A stretch of DNA of 34,844 nt from Clostridia bacterium. GTDB lineage: Bacteria; Bacillota; Clostridia; Oscillospirales; CAG-272. A model generated the notes under the pieces. That model saw only the letters and a list, made by a program, of their open reading frames with translations. It was not told the DNA's origin and searched no databases. Shown piece after piece: positions 8,761 to 16,407 of this stretch. The position numbers and the translations under genes are program-made. The stretch lies in assembly GCA_017613355.1 (NCBI GenBank), contig JAGAEA010000029.1, positions 1-34,844 on the forward strand, written 5' to 3'. Position 1 is the stretch's first letter; each line of letters begins with the position of its first letter.

Positions 8761-9230
8761 TAATAGGTAGAAAGAGCGATATAGTAGATTGCGCCGTTCT
8801 CAATGGTCATCGAAGATGCGCCCAGTCCCGAGGTTACGACCTTGGTTCCCTTATAGTCCTTTTCGGTCTTATACTCCGAAACGTCAAAATCCTTTTCCAC
8901 AGAGGTCATCAGCAGAATAAACCCATTGGAAACGGCATTGGCATCCAACGTCAGAACTTTGGTCAAATAAGCGCCGTAAGTGCTTTCCGTCATTTCATAG
9001 GTGAAGCCTTCCTCGTTCTCTTTGAGGTAATCGAGGATCGAAACCAAGCCGTTATCCACCGTTACTTTGTCCAGATCGACCTTATACTCGGCGACGGGAT
9101 CGGTTGCGACGACCACCGTGCAATAGCCGTTGACGTTCTGCGTTTTTTTGCAGGAAGCGAACGGAATGACGACCATGCAGAGAACGAGAATGAAGGTCAG
9201 CAGTCTTGCAATGTTTTTCGTGCGTGTCAT
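8760..9230 (-). CDS. DUF4430-like lipoprotein, candidate cobalamin-binding protein
   Basis: A 156-residue lipoprotein precursor. The hydrophobic stretch LLTFILVLCMVVIPF ends at a lipobox-like FASC, making Cys27 the likely lipidated residue. The mature part resembles DUF4430, the fold also found as the C-terminal domain of transcobalamin and intrinsic factor: GLVSILDYLKENEE, then YGAYLTKVLTLDAN and NGFILLMTS. It starts at 9230 because AAGGAG lies about nine bases upstream and the signal peptide begins there. The frame continues upstream only through the riboswitch leader. Inference: it captures a corrinoid at the membrane surface and hands it to the S component encoded next. Confidence 0.85.
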   Translation of the reverse strand: MTRTKNIARLLTFILVLCMVVIPFASCKKTQNVNGYCTVVVATDPVAEYKVDLDKVTVDNGLVSILDYLKENEEGFTYEMTESTYGAYLTKVLTLDANAVSNGFILLMTSVEKDFDVSEYKTEKDYKGTKVVTSGLGASSMTIENGAIYYIALSTY

Positions 9231-9282
9231 GTCTTTTTTCTCCTTGTTTTTCGGGAAATCTATCGAAATTCCGAACATACGG

Positions 9283-9315
9283 AAAAAAACTCTTTCAAAA
9301 TTTCTTTTGAAAGAG
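9283..9315 (-). terminator. riboswitch-controlled intrinsic terminator
   Basis: Minus-strand CTCTTTCAAAA, a GAAA loop and TTTTGAAAGAG form a perfect 11-bp stem followed by seven T. It lies between the cobalamin riboswitch and the DUF4430 start, as expected if cobalamin binding promotes premature termination. The sequence that would form the antiterminator was not identified. Confidence 0.85.
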
Positions 9316-9410
9316 GACGGACGCCGAAAAAGCAGACCCTCTGCCCTGTTGAAGGTTCCGCCATTCGAACGATCCGTATCCCCCATTGCCCGGAAATACC
9401 GATCAAAACC

Positions 9411-9560
9411 AAACGACCCGGCAGGTCTTCCGACTTGCGAAGCGATTTTCGCTCCTCGTCCGCTCGCGTGGACTTTCTTACGGTAATGACTGTTGCCTCG
9501 GATTTGCACCGAAATTTCCCTGTTGATCGGCTGGCTTTCTTCGCCGAACCCGGGTCGTTT
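9411..9560 (-). promoter_or_regulatory. cobalamin riboswitch
   Basis: On the minus strand, an 11-bp closing stem pairs 9550-9560 with 9411-9421. Inside are AGGGAA, CGGTGCAAATCCGAGGCAAC, and the B12 box AAGTCGGAAGACCTGCC (9420-9436). These match the conserved core of adenosylcobalamin-type riboswitches. The order promoter, aptamer, terminator, DUF4430 and ECF S gene implies repression of uptake when cobalamin is plentiful. Confidence 0.92.
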
Positions 9561-9578
9561 ATGAAATTTTATGTTTCT

Positions 9579-9607
9579 ATTTTAGCACAGTTTTGCCGAA
9601 ATAGCAA
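9579..9607 (-). promoter_or_regulatory. promoter of the cobalamin uptake operon
   Basis: Minus-strand TTGCTA (9602-9607), a 17-base spacer and TAAAAT (9579-9584) with an upstream TG (extended -10). Transcription would start a few bases before the riboswitch closing stem. Confidence 0.7.
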
Positions 9608-9626
9608 GTATTTCGGTCAAAAATGC

Positions 9627-9673
9627 GAAAAAAGATCATTCAAAAAACGTGAAAAAATCAGAAACGAATGATC
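9627..9673 (-). terminator. possible terminator after the PNPOx-family gene
   Basis: GATCATTC (9666-9673) and GAATGATC (9634-9641) form an 8-bp inverted repeat on the minus strand, followed by six T. The loop is 24 bases and one arm lies inside the end of the coding sequence, so this is weaker than the other terminators here. Confidence 0.4.
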
Positions 9674-10050
9674 CTCGGAGCCGAAGTGAAAGAAGAAACG
9701 GTCGCTTTGCCAGACGTCAGCGCAAAAATTTCCGTGTTGCCGTCTCCCGGGCGATACATGGCTCTGAGTTCGGGGTAGGCGTCCAGCATATGCTCCTGTG
9801 CCTCGACGCGCGGCTCTTCCTCGGCAATCGCTTCCACGCGGATCCACTCCGATCCGTTGAACGCGCAGATCTCTATTTTCGGATTGAAGAGGATCTGGCG
9901 GGAAACATCCTTGATCTTCCCCGTTTGGATGGTGAGTCGTCCCTCATAAAGATCAATCGTGCCGAACGGTCTCACGCGCGGTTGATCGCCTTCCGTTGTG
10001 GCGAGATAATAAGTCCCGCATTTTTTGAGAAACTCGTAAATTTCGTTCAT
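9658..10050 (-). CDS. pyridoxamine 5'-phosphate oxidase-fold flavoprotein
   Basis: A 130-residue protein of the split-barrel PNPOx-like family, which generally binds FMN or F420. The pattern KKCGTYYLATTEGDQPRVRP (9-28) is the typical first strands, followed by FGTIDLYEGRLTIQTG. The size fits small clostridial members with unknown substrates rather than true PdxH. It starts 27 bases after the AlkD-RibF gene with AAGGAG before its ATG, so it is probably co-transcribed. RibF makes FMN and FAD, so a flavin-binding neighbour is biochemically sensible. The exact reaction cannot be read from sequence. Confidence 0.88.
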   Translation of the reverse strand: MNEIYEFLKKCGTYYLATTEGDQPRVRPFGTIDLYEGRLTIQTGKIKDVSRQILFNPKIEICAFNGSEWIRVEAIAEEEPRVEAQEHMLDAYPELRAMYRPGDGNTEIFALTSGKATVSSFTSAPRIIRF

Positions 10051-10077
10051 GTCGAAATCTCCTTTTATATATAGAAC

Positions 10078-11718
10078 TTACGGATGATCCGCCGGATTGA
10101 CAATTTTCGCGGTTTCCGCGTCCTTCGCGATCTGATCCCGCAAGGCTTCGATCGACGGGAAAGTTCTCTCGGGACGCAGGAAGGTCAGAAAAGACACACG
10201 AACGGTTTTTCCGTACAGATCGCCGCCGCTGTAACCGATCAGATAAGTTTCGCAGTTTGCGGGCGCGTTCGGGTCGTCCACGGTGGGGCGCACCCCAACA
10301 TTGGTCACTCCCCGATAGCGTTTTCCTTTCACGATGCAATCCGTTGCATAGACGCCGAACCTCGGAACGATCGCGCATGGCGGAAAGCTCTGGTTGACGG
10401 TCGGGAACCCGAGCTTCCGCCCGAGCGCCTTTCCGTGCCAAACATTTGCCTCGACTGTGTACGGATACCCCATCATCCTTGCGGCATCCTCTGCTTTGCC
10501 CTCTTTGAGCGCCGCCCGAATGCGCGTGGCACTGATCGGCTCACCGCCATCCATGACCGCTTCACAAACGGTGACGGGCGCTCCGAACAAGCGTTGCAGG
10601 GTCTCCGGCGTTCCGACCGCGTTTTTCCCGAACCGATAGTTGAACCCACAAACCGCCGCGACGCAACCGCAACCGTTCTTTAACAGGTCGTTGACAAACC
10701 GCTCCGGGGTCAGATTGCGAACGTCCGCAAAATTGACGAGAATGACGATCTCCGCGCCGGCTTCCGCAATCAGCCGCAACCGTTCCTTCGGGGTAGTCAA
10801 ATGTTCGGGCGGTTGCTTGAAAAGCAGATCGGATGAAAGCTCTCGAAAGCAGAACACCCCGCAGGCGGCTTTGGGAAACGCGCGATCCCGCGTTTCCCTC
10901 GCTGTTTCGATCAACGCGCGGTGTCCGCGATGAACGCCGTCGAAATTCCCGAGGCAGATCACCGTTTCGGCGGGCATGGGAATTTCCTTTCCCGTTGCAA
11001 GCGAAACGCAGGTCATGGGCGGTCGGTTCCCGCCGTTCTCGGTTTGCAGAAGTCTTTGCAGTTCGGCTTTGTGCGCGTCGGTCACGCGGTAGCTCTCCCG
11101 CGCCTTGCGGATCGTCATGGCTTTCGTCCACGGGTCGAGGCGATCTCCGCGCAGATACGGCAAAACGTCGTCGTACCGCTTGGCAAGCGCCGTTGCAAAA
11201 TACCACGCGACCATCATGCGGATATAGTATTCCTCGCTTCGGATCGCCGCCAATCGATCGGCGTCGGACGGCAGAAACCCGTCGTCCAGGTATTCGGTCA
11301 TCAGCAGTTTGATCGCGAAACGGACGGTATAGATATGCGGCGATGCGAGCCAACGGTCAATCTCCCCCCGCAACTCGACGCGGTGCCGTCGAAAGCACTT
11401 GGGAGAAAGGCTGTCGCAGGTCGCCCAGTTATCCACGAACGGCAAAAAGGCGTCGAGCGCGGCGATCGTTACGTGATAATCTCCGATCCGCTCGATCAGG
11501 AATGCGTGAAGGTTGTTTTCTTCATAATAACGGTGTGGCAATTCGGTGAGGAACGCGCTTGCCTGTTCGGTTCCCGCAATCTCCTTTGCCAGCGCCCGCA
11601 ACTGCGGTGTTCGGACGCCGATGACCGTTTCGGGGGCGACGGTGGGCATCAGTTTGCATTGAAACGCCCGATAGGCGTCGTCACGCATGGCAAACAGGCG
11701 ATTTTGCAATTCGGTCAC
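10078..11718 (-). CDS. ribF: fusion of AlkD-like DNA alkylation repair protein and FAD synthetase RibF
   Basis: One 546-residue frame holds two complete proteins. Residues 1 to about 226 are a HEAT-repeat DNA alkylation repair protein: VIGVRTPQLRALAKEI, YYEENNLHAFLIERI, FVDNWATCDSLSPK (Asp102 at the expected catalytic position) and MMVAWYFATALAKRY. Residues about 235-546 are RibF. The FMN adenylyltransferase part has LGNFDGVHRGH (256-266), GFNYRFGKNAVGT and ISATRIRAAL. The riboflavin kinase part has GKALGRKLGFPTVN and GVTNVGVRPT. RibF converts riboflavin to FMN and FAD. The linker is only about 10 residues. The GTG start overlaps the Nudix stop (GTGA) and has AGGAGG upstream. Met235 could be an internal start but lacks a good ribosome binding site. 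Confidence 0.93.
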   Translation of the reverse strand: MTELQNRLFAMRDDAYRAFQCKLMPTVAPETVIGVRTPQLRALAKEIAGTEQASAFLTELPHRYYEENNLHAFLIERIGDYHVTIAALDAFLPFVDNWATCDSLSPKCFRRHRVELRGEIDRWLASPHIYTVRFAIKLLMTEYLDDGFLPSDADRLAAIRSEEYYIRMMVAWYFATALAKRYDDVLPYLRGDRLDPWTKAMTIRKARESYRVTDAHKAELQRLLQTENGGNRPPMTCVSLATGKEIPMPAETVICLGNFDGVHRGHRALIETARETRDRAFPKAACGVFCFRELSSDLLFKQPPEHLTTPKERLRLIAEAGAEIVILVNFADVRNLTPERFVNDLLKNGCGCVAAVCGFNYRFGKNAVGTPETLQRLFGAPVTVCEAVMDGGEPISATRIRAALKEGKAEDAARMMGYPYTVEANVWHGKALGRKLGFPTVNQSFPPCAIVPRFGVYATDCIVKGKRYRGVTNVGVRPTVDDPNAPANCETYLIGYSGGDLYGKTVRVSFLTFLRPERTFPSIEALRDQIAKDAETAKIVNPADHP

Positions 11719-12119
11719 GCGTCAAGCCCCTCCTCTCGAATACGGGTTAAAACGGTTTCGTCCGCCGGACAAAAATCATATTGCGGGATCTCCTCCGGCG
11801 TGATCCAACGCAAGTCGTGATGTTCCAGCAACTGCGGTGTTCCTTCCGCAATCGTGCAACGGAACAGGGAAAGCCGAACGGTCAGGTCGGGATAACGGTG
11901 AACCAGCTCCATATAGGGTTTGCCGACCGCAACCGTGACGCCCAATTCCTCGCGGCATTCGCGCACCAGTGCGTCCTCCTGCGTTTCCCCGCTTTCCACT
12001 TTCCCGCCGACGAACTCCCACAAAAGTCCTCTTGCCTTATGCGCGGGTCGCTGACAGATCAACATTTCGATTCGTTCCCTGTTTCGGCGCACGATCAATG
12101 CCGCTACTACGTTTGTCAT
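11715..12119 (-). CDS. Nudix hydrolase, MutT-like (8-oxo-dGTP diphosphatase type)
   Basis: A 134-residue Nudix protein. The box G39-x5-E45-x7-R53-E-x2-E57-E58-x-G60 is complete (GKVESGE...RECREELG). LWEFVGGKVE just before it and the short length resemble MutT, which hydrolyses oxidised dGTP; other nucleoside diphosphate substrates are possible. The frame is open far upstream, but MTNVVAALIVRRNRE at 12119 is the family start and lies just after a promoter. AAGGAA is about 14 bases before the ATG, which is rather far. It is first in an operon with AlkD-RibF and the PNPOx-fold protein. Confidence 0.93.
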   Translation of the reverse strand: MTNVVAALIVRRNRERIEMLICQRPAHKARGLLWEFVGGKVESGETQEDALVRECREELGVTVAVGKPYMELVHRYPDLTVRLSLFRCTIAEGTPQLLEHHDLRWITPEEIPQYDFCPADETVLTRIREEGLDA

Positions 12120-12156
12120 TTGAACAAAACAATTCCTTCTCGCAAAATTACAGTTT

Positions 12157-12185
12157 ATTTTACCATATTCCGCACGAAAAAGCAA
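12157..12185 (-). promoter_or_regulatory. promoter of the Nudix/AlkD-RibF operon
   Basis: Minus-strand TTGCTT (12180-12185), a 17-base spacer and TAAAAT (12157-12162), about 38 bases from the Nudix ATG. Confidence 0.7.
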
Positions 12186-12187
12186 GC

Positions 12188-12210
12188 CTTTCCGAAAGAT
12201 TGGCGGAAAG
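12188..12210. promoter_or_regulatory. inverted repeat centred between two divergent promoters
   Basis: CTTTCCG (12188-12194) and CGGAAAG (12204-12210) form a 7-bp inverted repeat with 9 bases between. It lies exactly two bases from the -35 box on each side, a symmetric position suited to a shared regulator. No known operator is recognised. Confidence 0.4.
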
Positions 12211-12212
12211 AC

Positions 12213-12241
12213 TTGACAGAATTTCTTAAATATGCTACAAT
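12213..12241 (+). promoter_or_regulatory. sigma-A promoter of the yccF-like gene
   Basis: TTGACA (12213-12218), a 17-base spacer and TACAAT (12236-12241) with an upstream TG. It is 35 bases before the ATG and divergent from the Nudix promoter. Confidence 0.85.
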
Positions 12242-12276
12242 AAATCATCTCAAAAACAAAAAAGGAGAACAACGAC

Positions 12277-12630
12277 ATGAAAACGCTCGGCAACATCATT
12301 TGGTTTATTTTCGTTGGATTGGCTTCGGGGATCAGCTGGTTCCTGCTCGGCGTGCTTTGGTGCATTACGATCATCGGCATTCCCTTTGGCAAACAATGCT
12401 TCAAGATCGCCAAACTGACCATTCTTCCTTTCGGGAAAGTGGTGAAATCCGATTTTGGAAAGCATCCGATCGCCAACATCATTTGGATCCTGTTCGGCGG
12501 GTTGGAGCTTGCCGTTGGCTATTTGATTGCCGCTCTCATCTTTTGCATTACCATTATCGGGATTCCGTTCGGCAAGCAATGCTTCAAACTTGCAACGCTC
12601 GCGATCGGTCCTTTCGGCGCAAAAGTCTGA
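12277..12630 (+). CDS. YccF domain-containing membrane protein
   Basis: A 117-residue membrane protein made of two similar halves (about 5-55 and 67-116). Each has NIIW near its start and the identical block CITIIGIPFGKQCFK, and each ends in PFG. This duplicated arrangement is typical of the YccF (DUF307) family of inner-membrane proteins of unknown function. Each half carries one or two hydrophobic helices. AAGGAG precedes the ATG by about nine bases. It is transcribed alone from its own promoter and ends at a terminator shared with the convergent rplQ. Confidence 0.9.
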   Translation: MKTLGNIIWFIFVGLASGISWFLLGVLWCITIIGIPFGKQCFKIAKLTILPFGKVVKSDFGKHPIANIIWILFGGLELAVGYLIAALIFCITIIGIPFGKQCFKLATLAIGPFGAKV

Positions 12631-12644
12631 TTGCAAAAAACATC

Positions 12645-12678
12645 AAAAAACACCGACCGAAATTCGGTCGGTGTTTTT
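12645..12678. terminator. bidirectional terminator between yccF-like gene and rplQ
   Basis: A-run, the perfect palindrome CACCGACCGAA/TTCGGTCGGTG and a T-run: a strong stem with poly-U on either strand. It ends both the yccF-like transcript and the whole ribosomal protein cluster. Confidence 0.92.
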
Positions 12679-12689
12679 TTGCGGGGAGA

Positions 12690-13403
12690 TCAGTTCTCCT
12701 CGGCGGGAGCTTCGGCAGGTGCCTCTGCGACAGCTTCCACAGTCTCCGCGGGAGCCTCTTCCTTTTTGGGAGCGGCTTTGCGAGTGGTGGTTCTCTTCTT
12801 GGGCGCCTCTGCCGCGTCTGCGGCGGGAGCTTCCTCCGCTTTGGGAGCCGCCTTCTTAGCAGGCGCTCTCTTGACAGCGGGTTTCTTTTCCTCTGCGGAT
12901 GCTTCCGCAGGAGCTTCTACCGGTGTTTCTACGGGTGCGACCGTTTCCACTGCCGGTTCCGATTTTTTGGCGGCGGGCTTCTTCGCGGCGGTCGTCGTCT
13001 TCTTAACGGCGGGAGCTTTCTCCTCTACGGGAGCGGTTGCCTTGGTCTCTTCCGCATCCTTCGCGATCAGCCGAACGATCGCCATTTCGGCGGCGTCGCC
13101 ACGGCGGCTGCCGAGCTTGAAGATTTGCGTATATCCGCCGTTGCGCTTTGCGTATCCGGGGGCGATCTCGTTGAACAGTTTGCTCACGACGTCCTCTTTC
13201 GTGATATATGCAAGCGCCGCGCGGCGGCTGGCAAGTGTATTCTTCTTGCCGAGCGTAATCATTTTTTCTGCCATCGAACGAACTTCCTTCGCTCTTGTGA
13301 GCGTGGTTTCGATCTGTCCGTTTTCAAGCAACAGGGTGACCATGCCGCGCAGCATCGCAACGCGATGCGCCGTAGGTCTGCCGAGTTTTCTTCTTCCGGG
13401 CAT
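12690..13403 (-). CDS. rplQ: 50S ribosomal protein L17 with long C-terminal tail
   Basis: Residues 1 to about 115 are a normal L17 ([51 protein letters not shown]). The following 122 residues are an unusual low-complexity extension of Ala, Pro, Lys and Glu, with blocks such as [14 protein letters not shown] and the end [11 protein letters not shown]. Most bacterial L17 proteins stop at about 115-130 residues, so the chain is twice the usual length. The tail is in frame without any stop and is GC-richer than its surroundings. GAAGGAGG precedes the ATG. It is the last gene of the alpha operon, after rpoA. Confidence 0.96.
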   Translation of the reverse strand: MPGRRKLGRPTAHRVAMLRGMVTLLLENGQIETTLTRAKEVRSMAEKMITLGKKNTLASRRAALAYITKEDVVSKLFNEIAPGYAKRNGGYTQIFKLGSRRGDAAEMAIVRLIAKDAEETKATAPVEEKAPAVKKTTTAAKKPAAKKSEPAVETVAPVETPVEAPAEASAEEKKPAVKRAPAKKAAPKAEEAPAADAAEAPKKRTTTRKAAPKKEEAPAETVEAVAEAPAEAPAEEN

Positions 13404-13464
13404 TTTATGTCCCTCCTTCTGCTGTTTGCGAATCAGTTTTCAATGCGATTTGGATAATGGAGAA

Positions 13465-14445
13465 TTACTCCTCTTCTCTTTTGAGATCCAGCCCCAACGA
13501 GTGAAGCTTTGCAATGACCTCTTCCAGAGATTTCTTGCCGAGGTTGCGGACTTTGATCATATCCTCCTCGGTGCGGTTGATCAGATCCTCGACCGTGTCA
13601 ATGCCGGCGCGCTTCAAGCAATTGAAGGAACGAACCGACATGTCAAGCTCCTCAATGGTCATCTCAAGGACCCTCTCTCTCTGGGTCTCCTGTCTTTCGA
13701 TCATGACTCTCTGCCCCTTCGTCTCCTCGGAGAGGTTGACAAAGAGGTTGAGATGCTCGTTGAGAATCTTGGCTCCAAGCGAAACAGCGTCTCTCGCGGA
13801 GATGGTTCCGTTGGTGAGCACTTCCAACGTGAGTTTGTCATAGTCCGTGATGTTACCCACGCGGGTATTGTCCACGGTATATTTCACGTTGTACACAGGT
13901 GTAAAAATCGAATCGGTGTAGATGGTTCCAATGGGAGCCGAAGCGCCGTTTCCGAGCGCCGCCGTGGACTCCTGCTTGTTTCTCTCCTGCGATACATAAC
14001 CGCGTCCGCAAGCGAACGTCAGTTCCATGTAGAACCGTTCGTTCTCTCCGACGGTTGCGATATGATGCTCGGGGTTGAGAATTTCAATGTCGGAATCCGC
14101 TTTGATGTCTCCCGCCTTGACGTCGCGCTCACCGGTTACGTCGATCACCACGGTCTTGGGACCCTGGCTGAACAGCTTTGCGGTGATGCCCTTGACATTC
14201 AGAACGATCTCGGTGACGTCTTCCTTGACGCCGGGGATCGTGGAAAACTCATGCAGAACGCCGTCGATTTTGATGCTTGTGACCGCAACGCCGGGCAGCG
14301 AGCTCAAAAGCACGCGCCGCATTGAGTTGCCGATCGTAATGCCGTAGCCGCGTTCGAGCGGCTCCAATACGAAAACACCGTGTGTGTGATCTTCATTCAA
14401 ATCCTGTGCGGTGATTACGGGTTTTTCAATCTCAATCTCATTCAT
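13465..14445 (-). CDS. rpoA: DNA-directed RNA polymerase alpha subunit
   Basis: A 326-residue RNA polymerase subunit that dimerises to start core enzyme assembly. The N-terminal domain has [20 protein letters not shown] and [17 protein letters not shown]. The C-terminal domain (about 245-326), which contacts UP elements and activators, has [20 protein letters not shown] and [13 protein letters not shown]. Length is close to the 314-330 usual. TAAGGAGG precedes the ATG. It lies between rpsD and rplQ, the normal alpha operon order. Confidence 0.98.
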   Translation of the reverse strand: MNEIEIEKPVITAQDLNEDHTHGVFVLEPLERGYGITIGNSMRRVLLSSLPGVAVTSIKIDGVLHEFSTIPGVKEDVTEIVLNVKGITAKLFSQGPKTVVIDVTGERDVKAGDIKADSDIEILNPEHHIATVGENERFYMELTFACGRGYVSQERNKQESTAALGNGASAPIGTIYTDSIFTPVYNVKYTVDNTRVGNITDYDKLTLEVLTNGTISARDAVSLGAKILNEHLNLFVNLSEETKGQRVMIERQETQRERVLEMTIEELDMSVRSFNCLKRAGIDTVEDLINRTEEDMIKVRNLGKKSLEEVIAKLHSLGLDLKREEE

Positions 14446-14539
14446 TCCAAATAAACCTCCTTAAATTGATTTTTGGATCAGGCTGCGTTGTTCGATTCGG
14501 TCGGCTCTCCAAATGCCGCGCCGCATCGGGGCGCCGGGA

Positions 14540-15166
14540 TTACTTGGAATAGAGCTCGACGATCAACTGTTCGTTGAAATCGAAGTCCACGTCTTCTCTT
14601 GCGGGAAGCGTTACGACCTTGGCGGTGAAATCGGACGCCTTCACTTCCAGCCACTTCGGCGCGACATGGGTTTCGGCGGCTTCCGCCAACGCTTTGAACT
14701 TCTCGGACGTGCGGCTCGATTCCTTAACTGCGACCACATCCCCCGCTTTGACAATCAAAGACGGAATATTCGCCTTCTTGCCGTTGACGGTGAAATGCCC
14801 GTGCAGAACCAGCTGACGCGCTTCTTTATGCGAAGCCGCAAAGCCCATTCTGTAAACCACGTTATCGAGTCTTCTCTCCAAAAGGCAAATCAGGTTTTCA
14901 CCCGTCATACCTTCTTTGCGATCCGCTTCCTCAAAATAGTTCAAAAACTGTCTTTCAAGAACGCCGTAGTAGCGTCTGGTCTTCTGCTTTTCGCGAAGCT
15001 GCATACCGTACTCTCTGACCTTCTTGTTTGCGGCGCCATGCTGACCGGGAGCAGTGCTTCTGCGATCAAGCGCGCATTTACCGCTCGTGCAACGGTCGCC
15101 CTTCAAAAAGAGCTTCGTGCCTTCTCTGCGGCAAAGTCTGCAAACGGGACCTGTATATCTTGCCAT
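14540..15166 (-). CDS. rpsD: 30S ribosomal protein S4, zinc-binding form
   Basis: A 208-residue primary 16S rRNA-binding protein that starts 30S assembly and can autoregulate the alpha operon. The N-terminus [16 protein letters not shown] carries Cys9, Cys12, Cys26 and Cys31, the zinc-binding (C+) form. The S4 RNA-binding domain begins around [18 protein letters not shown] lies about a dozen bases before the ATG. Length is normal. Confidence 0.98.
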   Translation of the reverse strand: MARYTGPVCRLCRREGTKLFLKGDRCTSGKCALDRRSTAPGQHGAANKKVREYGMQLREKQKTRRYYGVLERQFLNYFEEADRKEGMTGENLICLLERRLDNVVYRMGFAASHKEARQLVLHGHFTVNGKKANIPSLIVKAGDVVAVKESSRTSEKFKALAEAAETHVAPKWLEVKASDFTAKVVTLPAREDVDFDFNEQLIVELYSK

Positions 15167-15190
15167 GATTTTCTATACCTCCTGCGGAAA

Positions 15191-15595
15191 TTAAACGCGT
15201 CTGCGTTTGGGCGGTCTGCAACCGTTGTGCGGGATGGGCGTGACGTCCTTGATCAACGTGATCTGAAGTCCGACGGTTTCCAACGCGCGGATCGCGGATT
15301 CGCGTCCGGCACCCGGTCCTTTGACGAATACTTCAACGGTTTTCAGCCCATGCTCCATCGCTGCTCTTGCGGCAGTTTCGGAAGCGGATTGCGCGGCAAA
15401 GGGAGTGGATTTCCGGGATCCCTTGAAGCCAAGCTCACCGGCAGATGCCCACGAGATCGCATTGCCTTCCGCATCGGAAATGGTTACGATCGTGTTATTG
15501 AAAGTCGATTGAATGTGTACCGCGCCTTTTTCAATGTTCTTTCTCTCGCGGCGCTTCTTAACGACCTTCTTGGTTGTTGCTGCTGCTTTTGCCAT
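15191..15595 (-). CDS. rpsK: 30S ribosomal protein S11
   Basis: A 134-residue protein of the 30S platform near the mRNA exit. Signatures are [35 protein letters not shown] and the C-terminal [16 protein letters not shown]. The ATG at 15595 ([10 protein letters not shown]) is chosen over a TTG two codons upstream because GGAG is well spaced from it. It sits between rpsM and rpsD as usual. Confidence 0.98.
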   Translation of the reverse strand: MAKAAATTKKVVKKRRERKNIEKGAVHIQSTFNNTIVTISDAEGNAISWASAGELGFKGSRKSTPFAAQSASETAARAAMEHGLKTVEVFVKGPGAGRESAIRALETVGLQITLIKDVTPIPHNGCRPPKRRRV

Positions 15596-15609
15596 TTTCA
15601 ACCACTCCT

Positions 15610-15978
15610 TTACTTCTTCTTGTTTGCAATGGTCTTTGCGGGACCTTTGCGGGTTCTTGCATTTGTCTTGGTTCTCTGCCCTCTCACGGGAAGACCCTTT
15701 CTATGGCGGATCCCGCGATAGCAGTTGATCTCCACCATTCTCTTGATGTTCATTGCAACATCACGGCGGAGGTCGCCCTCAACGGTGTAAGAATTTTCGA
15801 TCTCGTCACGAAGTTTCGCAACTTCGTCCTCGGTCAGATCCTTTGCGCGGGTATCGGGATTGATCCCCGTTTTCGCAAGGATGTCATTCGCGCTCTTTCG
15901 TCCGATCCCGTAAATGTAGGTCAGGGCGATTTCAACACGCTTGTTGTTCGGAATATCAACACCAGCAATACGAGCCAT
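15610..15978 (-). CDS. rpsM: 30S ribosomal protein S13
   Basis: A 122-residue protein of the 30S head that contacts the 50S subunit and P-site tRNA. It shows [32 protein letters not shown] and [25 protein letters not shown] precedes the ATG. Length is standard. Confidence 0.98.
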   Translation of the reverse strand: MARIAGVDIPNNKRVEIALTYIYGIGRKSANDILAKTGINPDTRAKDLTEDEVAKLRDEIENSYTVEGDLRRDVAMNIKRMVEINCYRGIRHRKGLPVRGQRTKTNARTRKGPAKTIANKKK

Positions 15979-16023
15979 TCTCTTCGTTCACCTCTCTTGA
16001 ATTTTTTGCTCGGAAACGGTTTT

Positions 16024-16137
16024 TCAGCCCTGTCTCTGCTTATGCTTGGGGTTCTCGCAGATGACCATGACTTTGCCTTTTCTTTTGATGATCTTGCATT
16101 TCTCGCAGATCTTCTTTACGGATGGTTTCACTTTCAT
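16024..16137 (-). CDS. rpmJ: 50S ribosomal protein L36
   Basis: A 37-residue protein, [20 protein letters not shown] followed by [17 protein letters not shown]. It carries the zinc ribbon Cys11, Cys14, Cys27 and His32. Too short for most length cut-offs but unmistakable. It lies between infA and rpsM, its conserved place. A weak binding site (AAAGGAATGG) is 13 or so bases upstream. Confidence 0.97.
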   Translation of the reverse strand: MKVKPSVKKICEKCKIIKRKGKVMVICENPKHKQRQG

Positions 16138-16163
16138 TGTGCCGTTACCATTCCTTTCATACG

Positions 16164-16385
16164 TTATTTTGCCCGCCAGGTGATGCGCCCCTTGGTCAGG
16201 TCATAGACCGAAACCTCAACGGTGACGCGGTCGCCGGGCAGGATTCTGATATAGTTCATGCGCAGCTTTCCCGAAATGTGGGCGTTCACGATGTGCCCGT
16301 TCGGAAGCTTTACCTTGAAGTTGGCGTTGGGGAGTGCCTCAACAACCGTTCCTTCAAATTCGATCACATCATCCTTTTGTGCCAG
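16164..16385 (-). CDS. infA: translation initiation factor IF-1
   Basis: IF-1 is an OB-fold protein that binds the ribosomal A site during initiation. The sequence [20 protein letters not shown], then [19 protein letters not shown] and [13 protein letters not shown], is typical. No in-frame ATG exists. CTG at 16385 gives M-A-Q-K-D-D-V-I, the expected 73-residue protein, with GGAGGGG ending six bases upstream. TTG at 16400 gives 78 residues but has its only GGAG directly against it; ATT at 16388 is another option. The gene call is secure and the start is inferred. It lies 22 bases after map. Confidence 0.95.
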   Translation of the reverse strand: MAQKDDVIEFEGTVVEALPNANFKVKLPNGHIVNAHISGKLRMNYIRILPGDRVTVEVSVYDLTKGRITWRAK

Positions 16386-16407
16386 AATAATCCCCTCCAA
16401 TCTCCAT

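Noticed and set aside
11010..11040. The AlkD-RibF junction as a sequencing frameshift.
   Set aside because: Both domains are in the same frame with an intact linker and no stop, so no frameshift is needed to explain the fusion. Reads would still be needed to exclude a lost stop.
12631..14325. A 564-codon plus-strand frame opposite rplQ and rpoA, very rich in Ala and Ser.
   Set aside because: It is the mirror of the low-complexity L17 tail and of rpoA, and crosses a strong bidirectional terminator.
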